Positions 43,881-57,093 of a DNA stretch of 64,000 nt are shown in pieces. The position numbers were made by a program, and so were the translations under genes. Every line of letters begins with the position of its first letter. Within the stretch, counting starts at the first letter, position 1. The DNA comes from Pediococcus cellicola. GTDB taxonomy: Bacteria; Bacillota; Bacilli; Lactobacillales; Lactobacillaceae. The notes below the pieces were generated by a model. That model was not told the origin of the DNA. It did not search any database and saw nothing but the letters and a program-made list of their open reading frames with translations. The stretch covers positions 178,890 to 242,889 of the forward strand of contig NZ_JQBR01000003.1 of assembly GCF_001438655.1 (NCBI RefSeq), written 5' to 3'.

Positions 43881-44561
43881 TTAATCTGGATCATCAGCAT
43901 TTAATTTTAATAGATGTGGCTTTCCATAATAATAACCTTGGCGTAGATCGATCTCTAAGTCATCTGCCAATTGATCATCAGCCGCATCTTCAATCCCTTC
44001 CAAAATGAAGCGCAGATTTTCCTTGTGGGCAATATCTCGCCATTTAACCACTCTAGCTTGGATTTTAGGGTCTTGGAACGGTTCCTTGAAGTTCTGTAAG
44101 GCAAACTTTAATTCGCTCACGTAGGGCAACAAAGCTTTGATTTCAGCATACTGATTGTCACCAGTTCCCACATCATCTAAGCAAATTTCCATACCTCGTT
44201 GCAAAAAATTCTGCAACATTGGTTCCAAATCCGCATTCGTAATGGCTTCATCCCCAGGTTCTTCTGTCAGTTCAATGTTAAGCTTTAACGGCCGCAGCGC
44301 ATCTTGAGAGCGAATCAAGGCTAGGTTTATTTCTTTATTCATCATCTGCGTACGATTCAAGTTTACTGATACCGAACCAATTTTTAAAACCAGTTTTTTG
44401 GTCGCCTTTGTCAGCATATCGGCAATAACTGTAGTCGGAATATCTGAGAAATACTTAGGTGGCCGCCATCCATCTGCGGTTCGCCTCCGAATGAGTAATT
44501 CATAGCCAATTAGTGAATTATTCACCTTATTCAATTGTGGTTGAATAAAATATCGATACAT
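43881..44561 (-). CDS. Stand-alone EAL-domain protein
   Basis: 226 residues consisting of one EAL domain. It has YELLIRR in place of EAL/EVL, NLNRTQ, IELTEEP, DDVGTGDNQY, FILEGIED and QGYYYGKP. Most metal and base ligands of active c-di-GMP phosphodiesterases are recognisable, including the paired Asp of DDxGTG, although the first motif is E-L-L. No GGDEF protein with an active site lies in the window; GdpP has only a degenerate one. Activity is uncertain. It lies 21 bases before nox in the same direction. Confidence 0.85.
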   Translation of the reverse strand: MYRYFIQPQLNKVNNSLIGYELLIRRRTADGWRPPKYFSDIPTTVIADMLTKATKKLVLKIGSVSVNLNRTQMMNKEINLALIRSQDALRPLKLNIELTEEPGDEAITNADLEPMLQNFLQRGMEICLDDVGTGDNQYAEIKALLPYVSELKFALQNFKEPFQDPKIQARVVKWRDIAHKENLRFILEGIEDAADDQLADDLEIDLRQGYYYGKPHLLKLNADDPD

Positions 44562-44774
44562 TGTGTACCCCTTTTTATTGTATTAACTACTTGTTATTAT
44601 AAATCATTTTTGCCTAAATTGCTGGTAAGTTTTTTAATTCATAACCACAGTAAAATCAGCCTGTAAGCTAATATTCAACCTGGTTTATCTCCCAACAATA
44701 TTTTTATACATTTTCGTACTATCTTTATATGACCATTTAGATAAACGTTCTAGTTCATTTTTAGGCCACAAAAA

Positions 44775-44807
44775 AACCTCTCAAGTCAATAACTGACACG
44801 AAAGGTT
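44775..44807 (-). terminator. Terminator of rpsF-ssb-rpsR
   Basis: On the minus strand AACCTTTC pairs with GAGAGGTT, with inner TGTCA-type pairing, followed by T7. It lies directly after rpsR. Confidence 0.8.
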
Positions 44808-44815
44808 CTCCTTGA

Positions 44816-45055
44816 TTAGTCTTCTGAAACGAATGGTAATAAGCCCATGATCCGTGCACGTTTAATTGCAATTGTTAAACGACGTTGGTTCTTAGCACTT
44901 GTACCTGTCACACGACGTGGCAAAACCTTGCCTCGTTCTGAAATGAAGCGTTTCAGTAAGTCTGTATCTTTATAATCGATGTATTCGATATGGTTAGCAG
45001 CGATAAAGTCAACTTTACGACGTCGACGATTTCCGCCTCTTCTTTGTTGAGCCAT
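44816..45055 (-). CDS. rpsR: 30S ribosomal protein S18
   Basis: 79 residues with a basic N-terminus, [20 protein letters not shown], and the terminal RITG-like [20 protein letters not shown]18 binds S6 in the 30S platform. It is last in the rpsF-ssb-rpsR operon, 21 bases after ssb. Confidence 0.98.
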   Translation of the reverse strand: MAQQRRGGNRRRRKVDFIAANHIEYIDYKDTDLLKRFISERGKVLPRRVTGTSAKNQRRLTIAIKRARIMGLLPFVSED

Positions 45056-45076
45056 GAAATTTCCCTCCTCTAATGA

Positions 45077-45622
45077 TTAGAATGGTAAATCATCATCGGA
45101 AATATCAATTTGTTCGCCATTATCTGCAAATGGATCATTAGGGTTAGAACTAGCAGCACTGGATGCATTACCATTGCTATTGCTTTGGCTACCATTGTTG
45201 TTGCCTTGCCCTGCATCAAACGGATTGGTATTACCGGATGATTGAGGAGCATTGTTTTGAAATCCCGCATTGCCACCTTGATTTTGACGTTGCTCAGATT
45301 GAGCTCGAGATTCCAATAATGAAAAGTTTTCAACAACAACTTCTGTCACATAGACACGTTGACCTTGTTGGTTTTCGTAAGAACGAGTTTGAATCCGTCC
45401 ATCAATTCCAACCAATGAGCCTTTATGTGTAAAGTTTGAGAAGTTTTCTGCAGCTTTTCGCCAGATCACACAGTTAATAAAATCAGCTTCACGTTCTCCT
45501 TGTGAGTTCGTAAACTGACGATTAACTGCAACTGTGAAGGTTGCCACTGCAGCACCGCTGTTGGTGTATCGTAAATCAGGATCTCTGGTTAAGCGTCCAA
45601 CAAGAACTGTTCGGTTTATCAT
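45077..45622 (-). CDS. ssb: Single-stranded DNA-binding protein
   Basis: 181 residues. The OB fold begins [19 protein letters not shown], followed by a Gln/Asn/Gly/Ser-rich linker and the acidic tip DISDDDLPF that recruits partner proteins. ATG 45622 follows AAAGGAGTTATTGTTT. It lies between rpsF and rpsR. Confidence 0.98.
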   Translation of the reverse strand: MINRTVLVGRLTRDPDLRYTNSGAAVATFTVAVNRQFTNSQGEREADFINCVIWRKAAENFSNFTHKGSLVGIDGRIQTRSYENQQGQRVYVTEVVVENFSLLESRAQSEQRQNQGGNAGFQNNAPQSSGNTNPFDAGQGNNNGSQSNSNGNASSAASSNPNDPFADNGEQIDISDDDLPF

Positions 45623-45661
45623 AAACAATAACTCCTTTCTGTATTAATTATTTTGTCTATT

Positions 45662-45952
45662 TTAGCGTACGACGATCATGTGACGTAAGATACCGTCAGT
45701 AATCTTCGAAATACGGTCAAATTCATTTAAAGCCTTATCATCGTTTGCTTTAACGTTTACGATATGATAGATACCTTCGTTGTATCCACCGATCTCATAA
45801 GCAAAACGACGCTTGGACCAATCTTTTGAATCAACCACTTCTGCACCATTGTCAGTCAAGATCTTGTCGAAACGTTCTACTAAGGCTGCCTTAGCTGCTT
45901 CTTCAACATCTGGAGCAATGATATAAGTAATTTCGTATGATTTGGGTTCCAT
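45662..45952 (-). CDS. rpsF: 30S ribosomal protein S6
   Basis: 96 residues starting [18 protein letters not shown], with the S6 core [20 protein letters not shown]. It is first in the rpsF-ssb-rpsR operon, after a 5' leader with a hairpin that can mask the ribosome-binding site. Confidence 0.98.
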   Translation of the reverse strand: MEPKSYEITYIIAPDVEEAAKAALVERFDKILTDNGAEVVDSKDWSKRRFAYEIGGYNEGIYHIVNVKANDDKALNEFDRISKITDGILRHMIVVR

Positions 45953-45963
45953 GTGTTTTACAC

Positions 45964-46011
45964 CTCCTTATGGACTAAGTGGCTTCCTTAACAATTTAAG
46001 AAAGCAAGGAG
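45964..46011 (-). promoter_or_regulatory. rpsF 5' leader hairpin, candidate S6:S18 autoregulatory element
   Basis: On the minus strand CTCCTT (46011-46006) can pair with the rpsF ribosome-binding sequence AAGGAG (45969-45964), enclosing a GCTTTCTTAA/TTAAGGAAGC stem. S6:S18 leader control is known in many bacteria; whether this is that motif is inference. Confidence 0.4.
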
Positions 46012-46044
46012 AGCTTCTAAATTAATAGTTACTCACGAACTTAA

Positions 46045-46073
46045 ATTATAGCATTCATACTTGTGCAACGCAA
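46045..46073 (-). promoter_or_regulatory. Promoter of rpsF-ssb-rpsR
   Basis: On the minus strand TTGCGT (46073-46068), a 17-base spacer and TATAAT (46050-46045), with an extended TGC before the -10. Confidence 0.75.
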
Positions 46074-46079
46074 TAAACA

Positions 46080-46130
46080 AAAATCCCAATAAACGATACA
46101 TAACTAAGTTACGTCCTTTATTGGGATTTA
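46080..46130. terminator. Terminator of the recF-gyrBA operon
   Basis: AAATCCCAATAAA (46081-46093) pairs with TTTATTGGGATTT (46117-46129). The minus strand continues into a T run. It separates gyrA from rpsF. Confidence 0.82.
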
Positions 46131-46134
46131 TTTT

Positions 46135-48690
46135 TTATTCCTCAGAAGAATTCTCTGAAGTGTTTTCGTCGGTTGCTTTGACCTCATCAGCTGACGGTTG
46201 CGCCTCAGTGACATCATCTTTTTGATCATCATCAGATGGGTCATCATCTTCATGATCCACCTTGGCCATAGTAGCTACTTTAGAATCTTCATCAATTTTA
46301 ATTAAATGAACGCCCATCGTTGCTCGACCAGTTTCTGGAACAGAATCCACATCAAAACGAATCATCACACCACGATCCGTAATTAACATAATATCTTCTT
46401 CACCAGTTACCGTTGTTAAGCCAGCTAGTGGCCCATTTTTCGTTGTAACATTGGCTGTCTTGATACCTTTACCACCCCGACCCTTAATAGGATACTCGGA
46501 TGCTAAAGTTCGTTTGCCGTAACCTTTTTCAGTAATAACAAGGACTTTGCTATCCGCCTTCAAGACATCGACACCGACCACATAATCTTCATCTCGTAAA
46601 CGAATACCACGCACACCAGTTGCGGAGCGTCCCATGGAACGAACCGTTTTTTCTGAAAAGCTTACTGCATAACCCTTATGTGTACCGATAATGATATTTT
46701 GTTGATCATCCGTGATCACCACGTTAATCAATTCATCATCATCTTTCAGGTTGATTGCTTTCAAACCATTGCTACGAATATTCAAGAATTCGCTAAGTGG
46801 TGTCCGCTTTACAACACCCTTTAAAGTGGTGAAGAACAAATAACGCTCTTCCAAAGCACCCTGGTCTTGTCCGGCATTAATAACGGCTTGAATACTTTCA
46901 CCAGCACTAATCCCCAACAAGTTAATCACCGGAATTCCCTTGGCAGTTCGACCGTATTCAGGAATTTCATAACCCTTCATACGATAGACTTTACCAGCAT
47001 TTGTGAAGAATAAAAGCACGTCATGGGTTGAACTAGAAACCAGGTGCTCAATGAAATCATCATCGTGAACCCCCATGCCTTGGACACCACGACCACCACG
47101 ACGCTGCGCCTTAAATTCAGACTGCGGCATACGTTTGACATAGCCATTGTGGGTCAAAGTAATCATGACATCTTCTTCTTCAATTAAATCTTCGTCTTCA
47201 AGACTTAAGACTTCACCGACCAATAATTCGGTACGTCGTTTATCACCAAACTTATCCTGAATATCAAGTAATTCCTGATAGATAATCTGATTAATGCGTT
47301 CTGTATGTGCCAAAATATCTTTGTAATCGGCAATATCTGCCATTAATTTCTTGTATTCATTTTCAACTTTTTCTCGTTCCAAGCCGGTTAAACGAACCAG
47401 ACGCATATCCAAGATAGCTTGTGATTGTTTATCAGACAAGGAATACTTGCTCATTAACTGATCTTTAGCAATCTCGGCCGTTTTTGAATTTCGAATAATC
47501 GCAATAATGGCATCAATATGATCTAAAGCAATCCGCAAGCCTTCAAGAATGTGTGCCCGCGCTTGTGCCTTTTTCAGATCAAATTCAGTTCGACGACGAA
47601 TAACTTCTTCTTGATGTTTGAGATAGTATTGCAAAATTTGCTTCAAACTCAAAACTTTAGGCGCACCAGCCACAATTGCCAGCATATTAAAGCTAAATGT
47701 GGTCTGCATCAAAGTCATTTTATACAAGTTATTCAAAACGACTGACGCACTCATATCACGGCGAACATCAATGACAACCCGCATTCCTTCTCGGTCTGTC
47801 TCATCATTGACATCCGTAATTCCTTCAATTCGTTTGTCACGTGCCAATTCGGCAATTCGCTCAATTAATTTTGCTTTGTTAACCATGTAAGGCAATTCGG
47901 TTACAACAATACGTTCCCGACCACTTTTTTCTTGCTCAATGTCAACTTTAGCACGCAAAATAATCGTGCCTTTACCGGTTTCGTAGGCTTTCCGGATTCC
48001 AGACTTGCCCATAACCACACCACCGGTTGGAAAGTCAGGACCAGGTACGGCCTCCATTAAATCAGCAGTGGTCGCTTCAGGATTATCCATCAAAATATGA
48101 ATTGCACTGATAACTTCTGCTAAATTATGGGGCGGGATGTTGGTGGTCATCCCGACCGCGATCCCAGTTGCACCGTTGACTAATAGGTTGGGAAAACGGG
48201 CAGGTAATACTTTCGGTTCCCGTTCAGTACCATCATAGTTTTCTTGGAAATCAACCGTATTTTTATTAATATCACGAAGCATTTCCACCGAAATTTTGCT
48301 CATCCTAGCTTCGGTATACCGCATCGCGGCAGCCCCATCACCATCAACTGAACCAAAGTTTCCGTGTCCGTCTACTAACATATAACGATAACTGAAATCC
48401 TGTGCCATACGAACCATAGATTCATAAATTGCTGAATCACCATGGGGATGATACTTACCCATGACATCCCCAACAATTCGGGCCGATTTCTTATAAGGTT
48501 TTTCTGGCGTCACACCTAATTCATTCATGCCGTACAAAATACGCCGGTGAACAGGTTTTAACCCATCTCGAACATCTGGGAGTGCACGGGCCACAATAAC
48601 ACTCATTGCATAATCTAGGAAGGACGTTCGCATTTCTTTTCTCAAGTTAACATCCGTTACTCGAGTTCCAATATTTTCTTGATCAGCCAA
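46135..48690 (-). CDS. gyrA: DNA gyrase subunit A
   Basis: 851 residues. The catalytic Tyr125 is in [11 protein letters not shown], and the quinolone-determining segment is [10 protein letters not shown] with the wild-type Ser86 and Glu90. The C-terminal beta-pinwheel includes the GyrA box [10 protein letters not shown]. The tail is long and acidic ([12 protein letters not shown]). It forms A2B2 gyrase with GyrB to introduce negative supercoils. It lies 23 bases after gyrB. Confidence 0.99.
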   Translation of the reverse strand: MADQENIGTRVTDVNLRKEMRTSFLDYAMSVIVARALPDVRDGLKPVHRRILYGMNELGVTPEKPYKKSARIVGDVMGKYHPHGDSAIYESMVRMAQDFSYRYMLVDGHGNFGSVDGDGAAAMRYTEARMSKISVEMLRDINKNTVDFQENYDGTEREPKVLPARFPNLLVNGATGIAVGMTTNIPPHNLAEVISAIHILMDNPEATTADLMEAVPGPDFPTGGVVMGKSGIRKAYETGKGTIILRAKVDIEQEKSGRERIVVTELPYMVNKAKLIERIAELARDKRIEGITDVNDETDREGMRVVIDVRRDMSASVVLNNLYKMTLMQTTFSFNMLAIVAGAPKVLSLKQILQYYLKHQEEVIRRRTEFDLKKAQARAHILEGLRIALDHIDAIIAIIRNSKTAEIAKDQLMSKYSLSDKQSQAILDMRLVRLTGLEREKVENEYKKLMADIADYKDILAHTERINQIIYQELLDIQDKFGDKRRTELLVGEVLSLEDEDLIEEEDVMITLTHNGYVKRMPQSEFKAQRRGGRGVQGMGVHDDDFIEHLVSSSTHDVLLFFTNAGKVYRMKGYEIPEYGRTAKGIPVINLLGISAGESIQAVINAGQDQGALEERYLFFTTLKGVVKRTPLSEFLNIRSNGLKAINLKDDDELINVVITDDQQNIIIGTHKGYAVSFSEKTVRSMGRSATGVRGIRLRDEDYVVGVDVLKADSKVLVITEKGYGKRTLASEYPIKGRGGKGIKTANVTTKNGPLAGLTTVTGEEDIMLITDRGVMIRFDVDSVPETGRATMGVHLIKIDEDSKVATMAKVDHEDDDPSDDDQKDDVTEAQPSADEVKATDENTSENSSEE

Positions 48691-48713
48691 AATTTTTAAC
48701 CTCCAATCCTAAA

Positions 48714-51811
<3,098 letters not shown>

Positions 51812-51813
51812 GA

Positions 51814-52044
51814 CTACTCCTCACGTCTTGAGCGCACAAAAAATAGCCCTTCATCTGGAATATTAACCGTGTCCTTTGGATATAGTTTTCTTCCCCGCCG
51901 ATTCTCAGGCTCATCATTTACCTCTACCGAGTGTTCACGAAGGTACCACTTAGCCTGTCCACCAGTGCCAATGATAGCCTCCTCCTTTAAGAGTTGACCG
52001 AGCGTAATGAATGGCGGCGTTGTAATTAAAACTTCTTTTTTCAC
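51814..52044 (-). CDS. yaaA: S4-domain protein YaaA (RlbA-like)
   Basis: 76 residues with an S4 RNA-binding core ([20 protein letters not shown] and a [15 protein letters not shown] segment). It is the small conserved gene between dnaN and recF in Firmicutes, thought to act in ribosome assembly. GTG 52044 is chosen because AAAGGTGG lies 8 bases before it; an in-frame GTG at 52056 overlaps that site. Confidence 0.92.
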   Translation of the reverse strand: MKKEVLITTPPFITLGQLLKEEAIIGTGGQAKWYLREHSVEVNDEPENRRGRKLYPKDTVNIPDEGLFFVRSRREE

Positions 52045-52130
52045 AATTACAACCACCTTTACTAGATTATGTAAGAATTGCGCAATTAAATTGGCTCCAC
52101 CTCAACATAACCTCAGTTAAATACTTATCT

Positions 52131-52159
52131 ATTATACCTTTAAAATAACAAAAAAACAA
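52131..52159 (-). promoter_or_regulatory. Promoter of yaaA-recF-gyrB-gyrA
   Basis: On the minus strand TTGTTT (52159-52154), a 17-base spacer and TATAAT (52136-52131). It lies downstream of the dnaN terminator, so this operon is transcribed separately from dnaA-dnaN. Confidence 0.75.
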
Positions 52160-52272
52160 TCTCAGAGGCTGTATTTTGCGTTTTAAGCCATTTGAATCAT
52201 ATTTAGATACTTTTGCCATTTTTTACGTATTTTTCTCAAATCCCCTGAATTTAATTTTTAGAGAGCAAAATA

Positions 52273-52315
52273 AAAAACACGTTTCTCAAGCCTAATGCTT
52301 GAAAAACATGTTTTT
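52273..52315 (-). terminator. Terminator of dnaA-dnaN
   Basis: On the minus strand AAAAACATGTTTTTCAAGC pairs with GCTTGAGAAACGTGTTTTT (two mismatches), followed by TTTATTTT. It lies just after the dnaN stop. Confidence 0.88.
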
Positions 52316-52326
52316 AACTCACATTT

Positions 52327-53466
52327 TTAAAATGTTCGTACCGGTGTAATCAATTGAATAAAGTTTTCTTGATCTTCGGTAGGAACTAAAGTAAATGGCC
52401 GCAAAGCTGAGGTAAAGGAAACACGAATTTCAGTTTGGCCAAAAGAACGAAGTGCATCTTTCATGTAATCAGGGTTAAAGGAAATCTCTAAATCTTCACC
52501 CTCTACGGCTTTGGCATCTAATTGTTCTTCCACATTTCCCACATCAGGCGAATTTCCTGAAATGACGATTTGACTATCCGCGGTGGTAATCGCCAGTTTA
52601 ACCACGTTATTGCGGCTTTCGTGAGATAACAGAGAAGCACGTTCAATGGCAGCCAACAATGCTGGGGCATTAAATTCCAAGGTCGTTGTGGCTTCTTTAG
52701 GAATCAACCGTGAAGTATCAGGATAATTGCCTTCCAGTAAGCGTGAATAGAACGCTGTGTCACCTAATGTAAACAACACCTGGTTTTCAGAAATTCGCAT
52801 GATCACATCTGGATTTTCTTCACCAATCATCCGGGACAACTCTACAAGACTTTTTCCAGGGATGATGACATCATACTTACCAGTATTGCCAGCAGGTAAT
52901 TTTATTTTACGTTGACTTAACCGGTGACTGTCTGTGGCAACCGCCAAGAACTGGTCGCCATCAATACTGAAATGAACCCCAGTTAAGATTGGCCGGCTTT
53001 CCTGAGTTGAAACAGCTAAAACGGTTTGACTAATTAATTGTTTGAAGACATTGCCAGAAAGCTGGATTTGATCATTTCCATCTAGTTCTGGTAAATGCGG
53101 ATAATTATTCGCATCTAAACCATTAATCGTAAAAGCAGCTGCCCCAGATGTAATTTCAGTTTGGAAACCTTCTGTGATTTCGATAGTCATTGTATCTTCA
53201 GGGAGACGTTTCACAATGTCACTGAAAAAGTGGGCTGGTAAAACGATTTTTCCAGGATCACTAACTGACAATCCGTTGTCTTCGTTTTTAGCATCTAGAA
53301 CAGTTTCAATTGAAATATCAGCGTCACTACCCGTTAAGATAATTTGATCGGATTCAACATCCAATTTTAAACCAGTCAGAATGGGAATCGTTGTTTTTGA
53401 TGAAATAGCTCTTTGAACATCATTTAACTTTTTAATAAATGCAGCTCGTTTTACAGTGAATTTCAT
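52327..53466 (-). CDS. dnaN: DNA polymerase III beta subunit (sliding clamp)
   Basis: 379 residues starting MKFTVKRAAFIKKLNDVQRA, with three clamp domains and the C-terminal RPFTLVPTEDQENFIQLITPVRTF typical of DnaN. It follows dnaA after 176 bases that contain the candidate unwinding element. AAGGAGATTCAAAATA precedes the ATG. Confidence 0.99.
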   Translation of the reverse strand: MKFTVKRAAFIKKLNDVQRAISSKTTIPILTGLKLDVESDQIILTGSDADISIETVLDAKNEDNGLSVSDPGKIVLPAHFFSDIVKRLPEDTMTIEITEGFQTEITSGAAAFTINGLDANNYPHLPELDGNDQIQLSGNVFKQLISQTVLAVSTQESRPILTGVHFSIDGDQFLAVATDSHRLSQRKIKLPAGNTGKYDVIIPGKSLVELSRMIGEENPDVIMRISENQVLFTLGDTAFYSRLLEGNYPDTSRLIPKEATTTLEFNAPALLAAIERASLLSHESRNNVVKLAITTADSQIVISGNSPDVGNVEEQLDAKAVEGEDLEISFNPDYMKDALRSFGQTEIRVSFTSALRPFTLVPTEDQENFIQLITPVRTF

Positions 53467-53485
53467 TATTTTGAATCTCCTTTGG

Positions 53486-53640
53486 TCAAAATGTATTTAT
53501 ATATAATTATATAGTAAAAGTAACAGTAGTAATAGGGACTGTTGATATTGTGTAAATGTCACCTAACGCTTAGATAGGTCGTTGTTTCACCATGTTTATA
53601 AAATGTGGATAACTTTTCGAATTATTCACACTTATCCACA
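53486..53640. other. Origin of replication, dnaA-dnaN part: DnaA boxes, DnaA-trio-like repeats and AT-rich element
   Basis: DnaA boxes: TTATCCACA 53632-53640, TTATTCACA 53622-53630 and TGTGGATAA 53604-53612. Two weaker boxes lie at 53549-53557 and 53540-53548. Next come a short G/C patch and eight trinucleotides of NAN type at 53512-53535 (TAG-TAA-AAG-TAA-CAG-TAG-TAA-TAG). An AT-only stretch lies at about 53493-53513. This order matches the unwinding region of the Bacillus subtilis origin. Confidence 0.8.
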
Positions 53641-53642
53641 AG

Positions 53643-54989
53643 CTAAGGTTTCAGCTCACTTTTCAAATCTCCAATTTGACGTTGTAAATCATCATCTTTT
53701 TTTAAGGCCGCCGCGATTTTTTCATGGGCATGGATGACTGTTGTGTGATCTTTTCCACCAAACTCAGTTCCTATTTTTGGTAATGAGGCATTGGTAAGTT
53801 CACGCGAAAGGTACATCGCAATTTGGCGTGGCATAACAATGGATTTCATGCGTTTTTTGCCCTTTAAATCAGAAATTGAAGTGTGATAATACTTAGCTAC
53901 TTTGTCTTGAATTAAGGAGATGGAAACTTCACTAAATTTCGTACCAAAATTCAAACTACGCATCGCTTCGGAAGCCAAATCAGTTGTGATACCAGTACTT
54001 TGCAGATTTGCATACGCCTGAACGCGGGCTAAAGCGCCCTCCAATTCACGGACGTTTGAGTCCACTTGTGTGGCAATGTAATTCAAAGTATCATCGGGAA
54101 TTTCAATGTGATCGGCCATGGCTTTTTCACGTAAAATGGCGATTCGTGTTTCTAAATCCGGTGGCGTAATATCTACGGATAACCCCCATTTAAAGCGAGA
54201 AACTAGCCGTTCTTGCAACTTAGGAATTTCATTTGGTAAACGATCTGATGTCAACACAATTTGTTTTTGATTACTATATAAAGCTTCGAATGTATGGAAG
54301 AACTCTTCTTGAGTAGCTTCCTTATCCGCGAAGAATTGGACATCATCCACTAATAGAAGGTCCACGTTACGATAGATTTCTCGAAATTCTTCTTGGTGCT
54401 TTGACTGAATGGCGTTAATGAAATCATTCGTAAACGCCTCACTAGTGACGTATTTCACGTTCGTGTTCGGATTATTTTTAAGAATTTGATGACCAATGGC
54501 ATGCATCAAATGGGTTTTGCCTAAACCAACTCCTCCATAAAAGAAGAGTGGATTATACATAGTTCCGGGATCTTCGGAAACAACTAGGGCAGCCGCATGG
54601 GCCATTTGATTACCTTTACCCGTGACAAATGTATCAAAAGTATATTTGTCATTTAAAGTTGTTTCTTCCATAAAGTCAGGAGTAGCTTTGGGCTTTTTTT
54701 CAACCGGCTTTTCTTCTTTTTGGGCCTCGGTCTGTTCACCTTCTAAAACGAAGTCAGGTGTGATGTCAGCTTGGGTAATGAGATAAGCGTACTCCACAAA
54801 TTTTGGCGCTAAATGCTGCTTCCAATAGTCACGATGCAACGGTGATGGTAATTGAATGGTCATGACGTGGTCTTTTAGATCGATTGGTTTGGCCACATCG
54901 ATCCAGGTCGAAAATCCAAGTGAAGAAATATCACTATCTTTTTCAAAATCGGCCTTAATTTGGTCCCATAGTTCATTTTTACTAAGCAC
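53643..54989 (-). CDS. dnaA: Chromosomal replication initiator DnaA
   Basis: 448 residues. Domain I starts [14 protein letters not shown]. The AAA+ domain III has Walker [14 protein letters not shown] and Walker B LLVDDVQF, and the DNA-binding domain IV signature is [15 protein letters not shown]. The start is GTG, preceded by GGAGGGG. It is flanked on both sides by DnaA boxes, and divergence of gene direction just upstream marks the origin. Confidence 0.99.
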   Translation of the reverse strand: MLSKNELWDQIKADFEKDSDISSLGFSTWIDVAKPIDLKDHVMTIQLPSPLHRDYWKQHLAPKFVEYAYLITQADITPDFVLEGEQTEAQKEEKPVEKKPKATPDFMEETTLNDKYTFDTFVTGKGNQMAHAAALVVSEDPGTMYNPLFFYGGVGLGKTHLMHAIGHQILKNNPNTNVKYVTSEAFTNDFINAIQSKHQEEFREIYRNVDLLLVDDVQFFADKEATQEEFFHTFEALYSNQKQIVLTSDRLPNEIPKLQERLVSRFKWGLSVDITPPDLETRIAILREKAMADHIEIPDDTLNYIATQVDSNVRELEGALARVQAYANLQSTGITTDLASEAMRSLNFGTKFSEVSISLIQDKVAKYYHTSISDLKGKKRMKSIVMPRQIAMYLSRELTNASLPKIGTEFGGKDHTTVIHAHEKIAAALKKDDDLQRQIGDLKSELKP

Positions 54990-55086
54990 AAAAACCCCTC
55001 CAAAGTAACGTACAGTCTAATTTTTTTGTGTTTACATCTTTTATACCGGTAAGTGAGAAACAATGAGTTAATTTTAGCATGAAAGA

Positions 55087-55398
55087 AAATAGTTTTCCAC
55101 AGGATGTGGAAAACTATTTAAAATAAATCACAAGCAGTGAAAAAAGTTGTTCACAACATGTTGAAAAAGGCGAAAAATTTCACTTGTTTTCAGGTTATTC
55201 ACAGAAAACGGTGGATAACTCTAGCCCGGTGCATAAGTGTTAAGAGCGGTTATCCACCGAAAAACGTGAAAATGTGGATAACTCAATCACAGGGGGTGAA
55301 TATCCGGATAACTCGGGGAAAAACAGTGGAAAAGTAAGATTTTAAAGAAGCATTTATCCACAAGACACACACTAAATATTTATTCTGGTTGTGGATAA
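55087..55398. other. Origin of replication, part upstream of dnaA: DnaA-box array
   Basis: Boxes: TTATCCACA 55354-55362, TGTGGATAA 55273-55281 and 55390-55398, TTATTCACA 55195-55203, TTATCCACC 55250-55258 with its inverse at 55210-55218, and TTGTTCACA 55147-55155. A 14-bp inverted repeat at 55087-55119 contains TTTTCCACA in both orientations. The region 54990-55560 has no protein gene. With the dnaA-dnaN part it forms a bipartite oriC. Confidence 0.88.
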
Positions 55399-55458
55399 AA
55401 AGCAGCGGTTGACGTAAGCAGCTGCCGCGATTAAGGTCATCTTTTTTAAATAATAGCT

Positions 55459-55486
55459 TTGCATGACGGCTGTTTTGTGATATTAT
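55459..55486 (+). promoter_or_regulatory. Promoter of rpmH
   Basis: TTGCAT (55459-55464), a 16-base spacer and TATTAT (55481-55486), with a TGTG before the -10. The leader to rpmH is about 85 bases. Confidence 0.6.
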
Positions 55487-55578
55487 ATTATGGTAATTGT
55501 AATTAGATACTGAGTTATTTCATTAATAATTAGATGAAAGATAAATAAATTTCAGTGTTGTTATGGGAGGTGTACGAA

Positions 55579-55713
55579 TTGAAGAGAACATTTCAACCAA
55601 AGAAGCGTCATCGTTCACGTGTGCATGGCTTTCGTAAACGTATGAGTACCAGCAACGGCCGTAAAGTTTTAGCACGTCGACGTCTAAAAGGTAGAAGAGT
55701 ATTATCTGCATAA
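55579..55713 (+). CDS. rpmH: 50S ribosomal protein L34
   Basis: 44 residues, [20 protein letters not shown] followed by [19 protein letters not shown], the universal L34 sequence pattern. The start is TTG, with GGGAGG 9 bases upstream, as in several Firmicutes. It is the first gene to the right of the origin, followed by rnpA. Confidence 0.98.
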   Translation: MKRTFQPKKRHRSRVHGFRKRMSTSNGRKVLARRRLKGRRVLSA

Positions 55714-55740
55714 GGCCACTGATCCCAGTGGTCTTTTATT
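55714..55740 (+). terminator. Partial terminator between rpmH and rnpA
   Basis: GGCCACTG (55714-55721) pairs with CAGTGGTC (55726-55733), followed by TTTATTTTT. It probably reduces rnpA relative to rpmH expression. Confidence 0.7.
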
Positions 55741-55821
55741 TTTGAAGAGATTCGAAAATAACAGCAAAACCCTTTTATATAATGTAGAAACCTGATAATA
55801 CGATTTATTTGGAGAGAGATT

Positions 55822-56181
55822 ATGCGCAAGTCATATCGTGTAAAAAAAGAGACAGAATTTCAAAAGGTGTTTGAGACGCACAATTCATATGCAAACCGAA
55901 AGTTTGTGGTCTATGTGATGGTCAAACCTGGGCAGCCACATTTTCGGGTTGGCATTTCTGTTGGTAAAAAGATTGGCAATGCCGTGATGCGTAATTATAT
56001 GAAACGCCGCATTCGCCAGAGCATTCTTGAATTCAAGCCTCAATTACGTCAAGATATCGACTTTTTAGTAATTGCGCGACCACAAGCGTCTGGTCTTTCC
56101 ATGAAAGAAACCAAGCAGCAATTAAAGCATGTATTCACATTAGCTAATATTTTAACTACTGATCAAAGTGAGGAAAAATAA
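55822..56181 (+). CDS. rnpA: Ribonuclease P protein component
   Basis: 119 residues starting [18 protein letters not shown]. It has the RNR-type motif [15 protein letters not shown] and a late [13 protein letters not shown]. It is the basic cofactor of RNase P RNA in tRNA 5' maturation. GGAGAGAGATT precedes the ATG, and yidC starts at the next base after the stop. Confidence 0.97.
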   Translation: MRKSYRVKKETEFQKVFETHNSYANRKFVVYVMVKPGQPHFRVGISVGKKIGNAVMRNYMKRRIRQSILEFKPQLRQDIDFLVIARPQASGLSMKETKQQLKHVFTLANILTTDQSEEK

Positions 56182-57018
56182 GTGAAACACAGCAAAAGAA
56201 ATATGGTGATGGCGGCAATTGCCAGCTTAACGCTTTTATTAGCTGGGTGTAGCACGGCTCCCATTACGAAAAACAGTACAGGTATTTGGGATCATTGGAT
56301 CGTCTATAACTTTTCACGAGCTATCGTCTGGTTATCGCAATTGTTCGGTGGTAATTTTGGTTGGGGAATTATTATTTTCACCATTATTATTCGAATTATT
56401 ATTTTGCCATTGATGATTTATCAAACAAAATCTTCAATGAAGACGGCTGAAATTCAACCAAAAGTACAAGCACTTCAGAAAAAATATTCTTCTAAGGATG
56501 TTGAGACACAGCAAAAGCTCCGTGAAGAACAACAAAAGCTCTATTCTGAAGCCGGCGTAAATCCGGTTGCCGGCTGTTTACCTTTAATTGTGCAGCTACC
56601 AATTTTGTACGCTTTGTTTGCGGCTGTTAATCGAACGGAAATTTTAAAGGCCGGGACGTTCCTATGGTTGCAGTTGGGTGATAAAGATCCTTACTTTATT
56701 TTGCCTATTGTGGCGGCTGTGTTTACTTATATTAGTTCATGGTTAAGTATGAAGTCTCAACCAATGCAAAATGGTATGACCACAATGATGACGGTTGGTA
56801 TGCCAGTGATCATTTTCTTCACCGCGATGAGTGTACCATCTGCCGTTTCCTTATACTGGGTGGTTACCAATATTTTCCAAGCTGGTCAAACTTTAGTCCT
56901 GCAAAATCCATTTAAGATTAACCGCGAGCGTGAAGCAAAAGCCAAAGCAGAGCGTGATCGTAAACGCGCAATTGAAAAAGCCAAGCGTCAGGCTTATAAA
57001 GGACGAAAACGAAAATAA
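56182..57018 (+). CDS. yidC: Membrane protein insertase YidC/OxaA (lipoprotein)
   Basis: 278 residues. It has a signal peptide with lipobox LLLAGC (Cys23) and then five transmembrane helices of the 60KD_IMP family, including GVNPVAGCLPLIVQLPIL. The C-terminus is strongly basic (REREAKAKAERDRKRAIEKA). It inserts and folds membrane proteins with or without Sec. The start is GTG immediately after the rnpA stop, with GTGAGG upstream. Confidence 0.97.
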   Translation: MKHSKRNMVMAAIASLTLLLAGCSTAPITKNSTGIWDHWIVYNFSRAIVWLSQLFGGNFGWGIIIFTIIIRIIILPLMIYQTKSSMKTAEIQPKVQALQKKYSSKDVETQQKLREEQQKLYSEAGVNPVAGCLPLIVQLPILYALFAAVNRTEILKAGTFLWLQLGDKDPYFILPIVAAVFTYISSWLSMKSQPMQNGMTTMMTVGMPVIIFFTAMSVPSAVSLYWVVTNIFQAGQTLVLQNPFKINREREAKAKAERDRKRAIEKAKRQAYKGRKRK

Positions 57019-57093
57019 TTAGTGTTGGAGATTAGAATCGCGATTCTGGTCTCCTTTTGCTGTCCATAGTTTTAAAGTAAGGAGGGTGGTTAC

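Noticed and set aside
45070..45339. Minus-strand 89-codon frame overlapping ssb
   Set aside because: It is a shifted frame within the repetitive linker of ssb.
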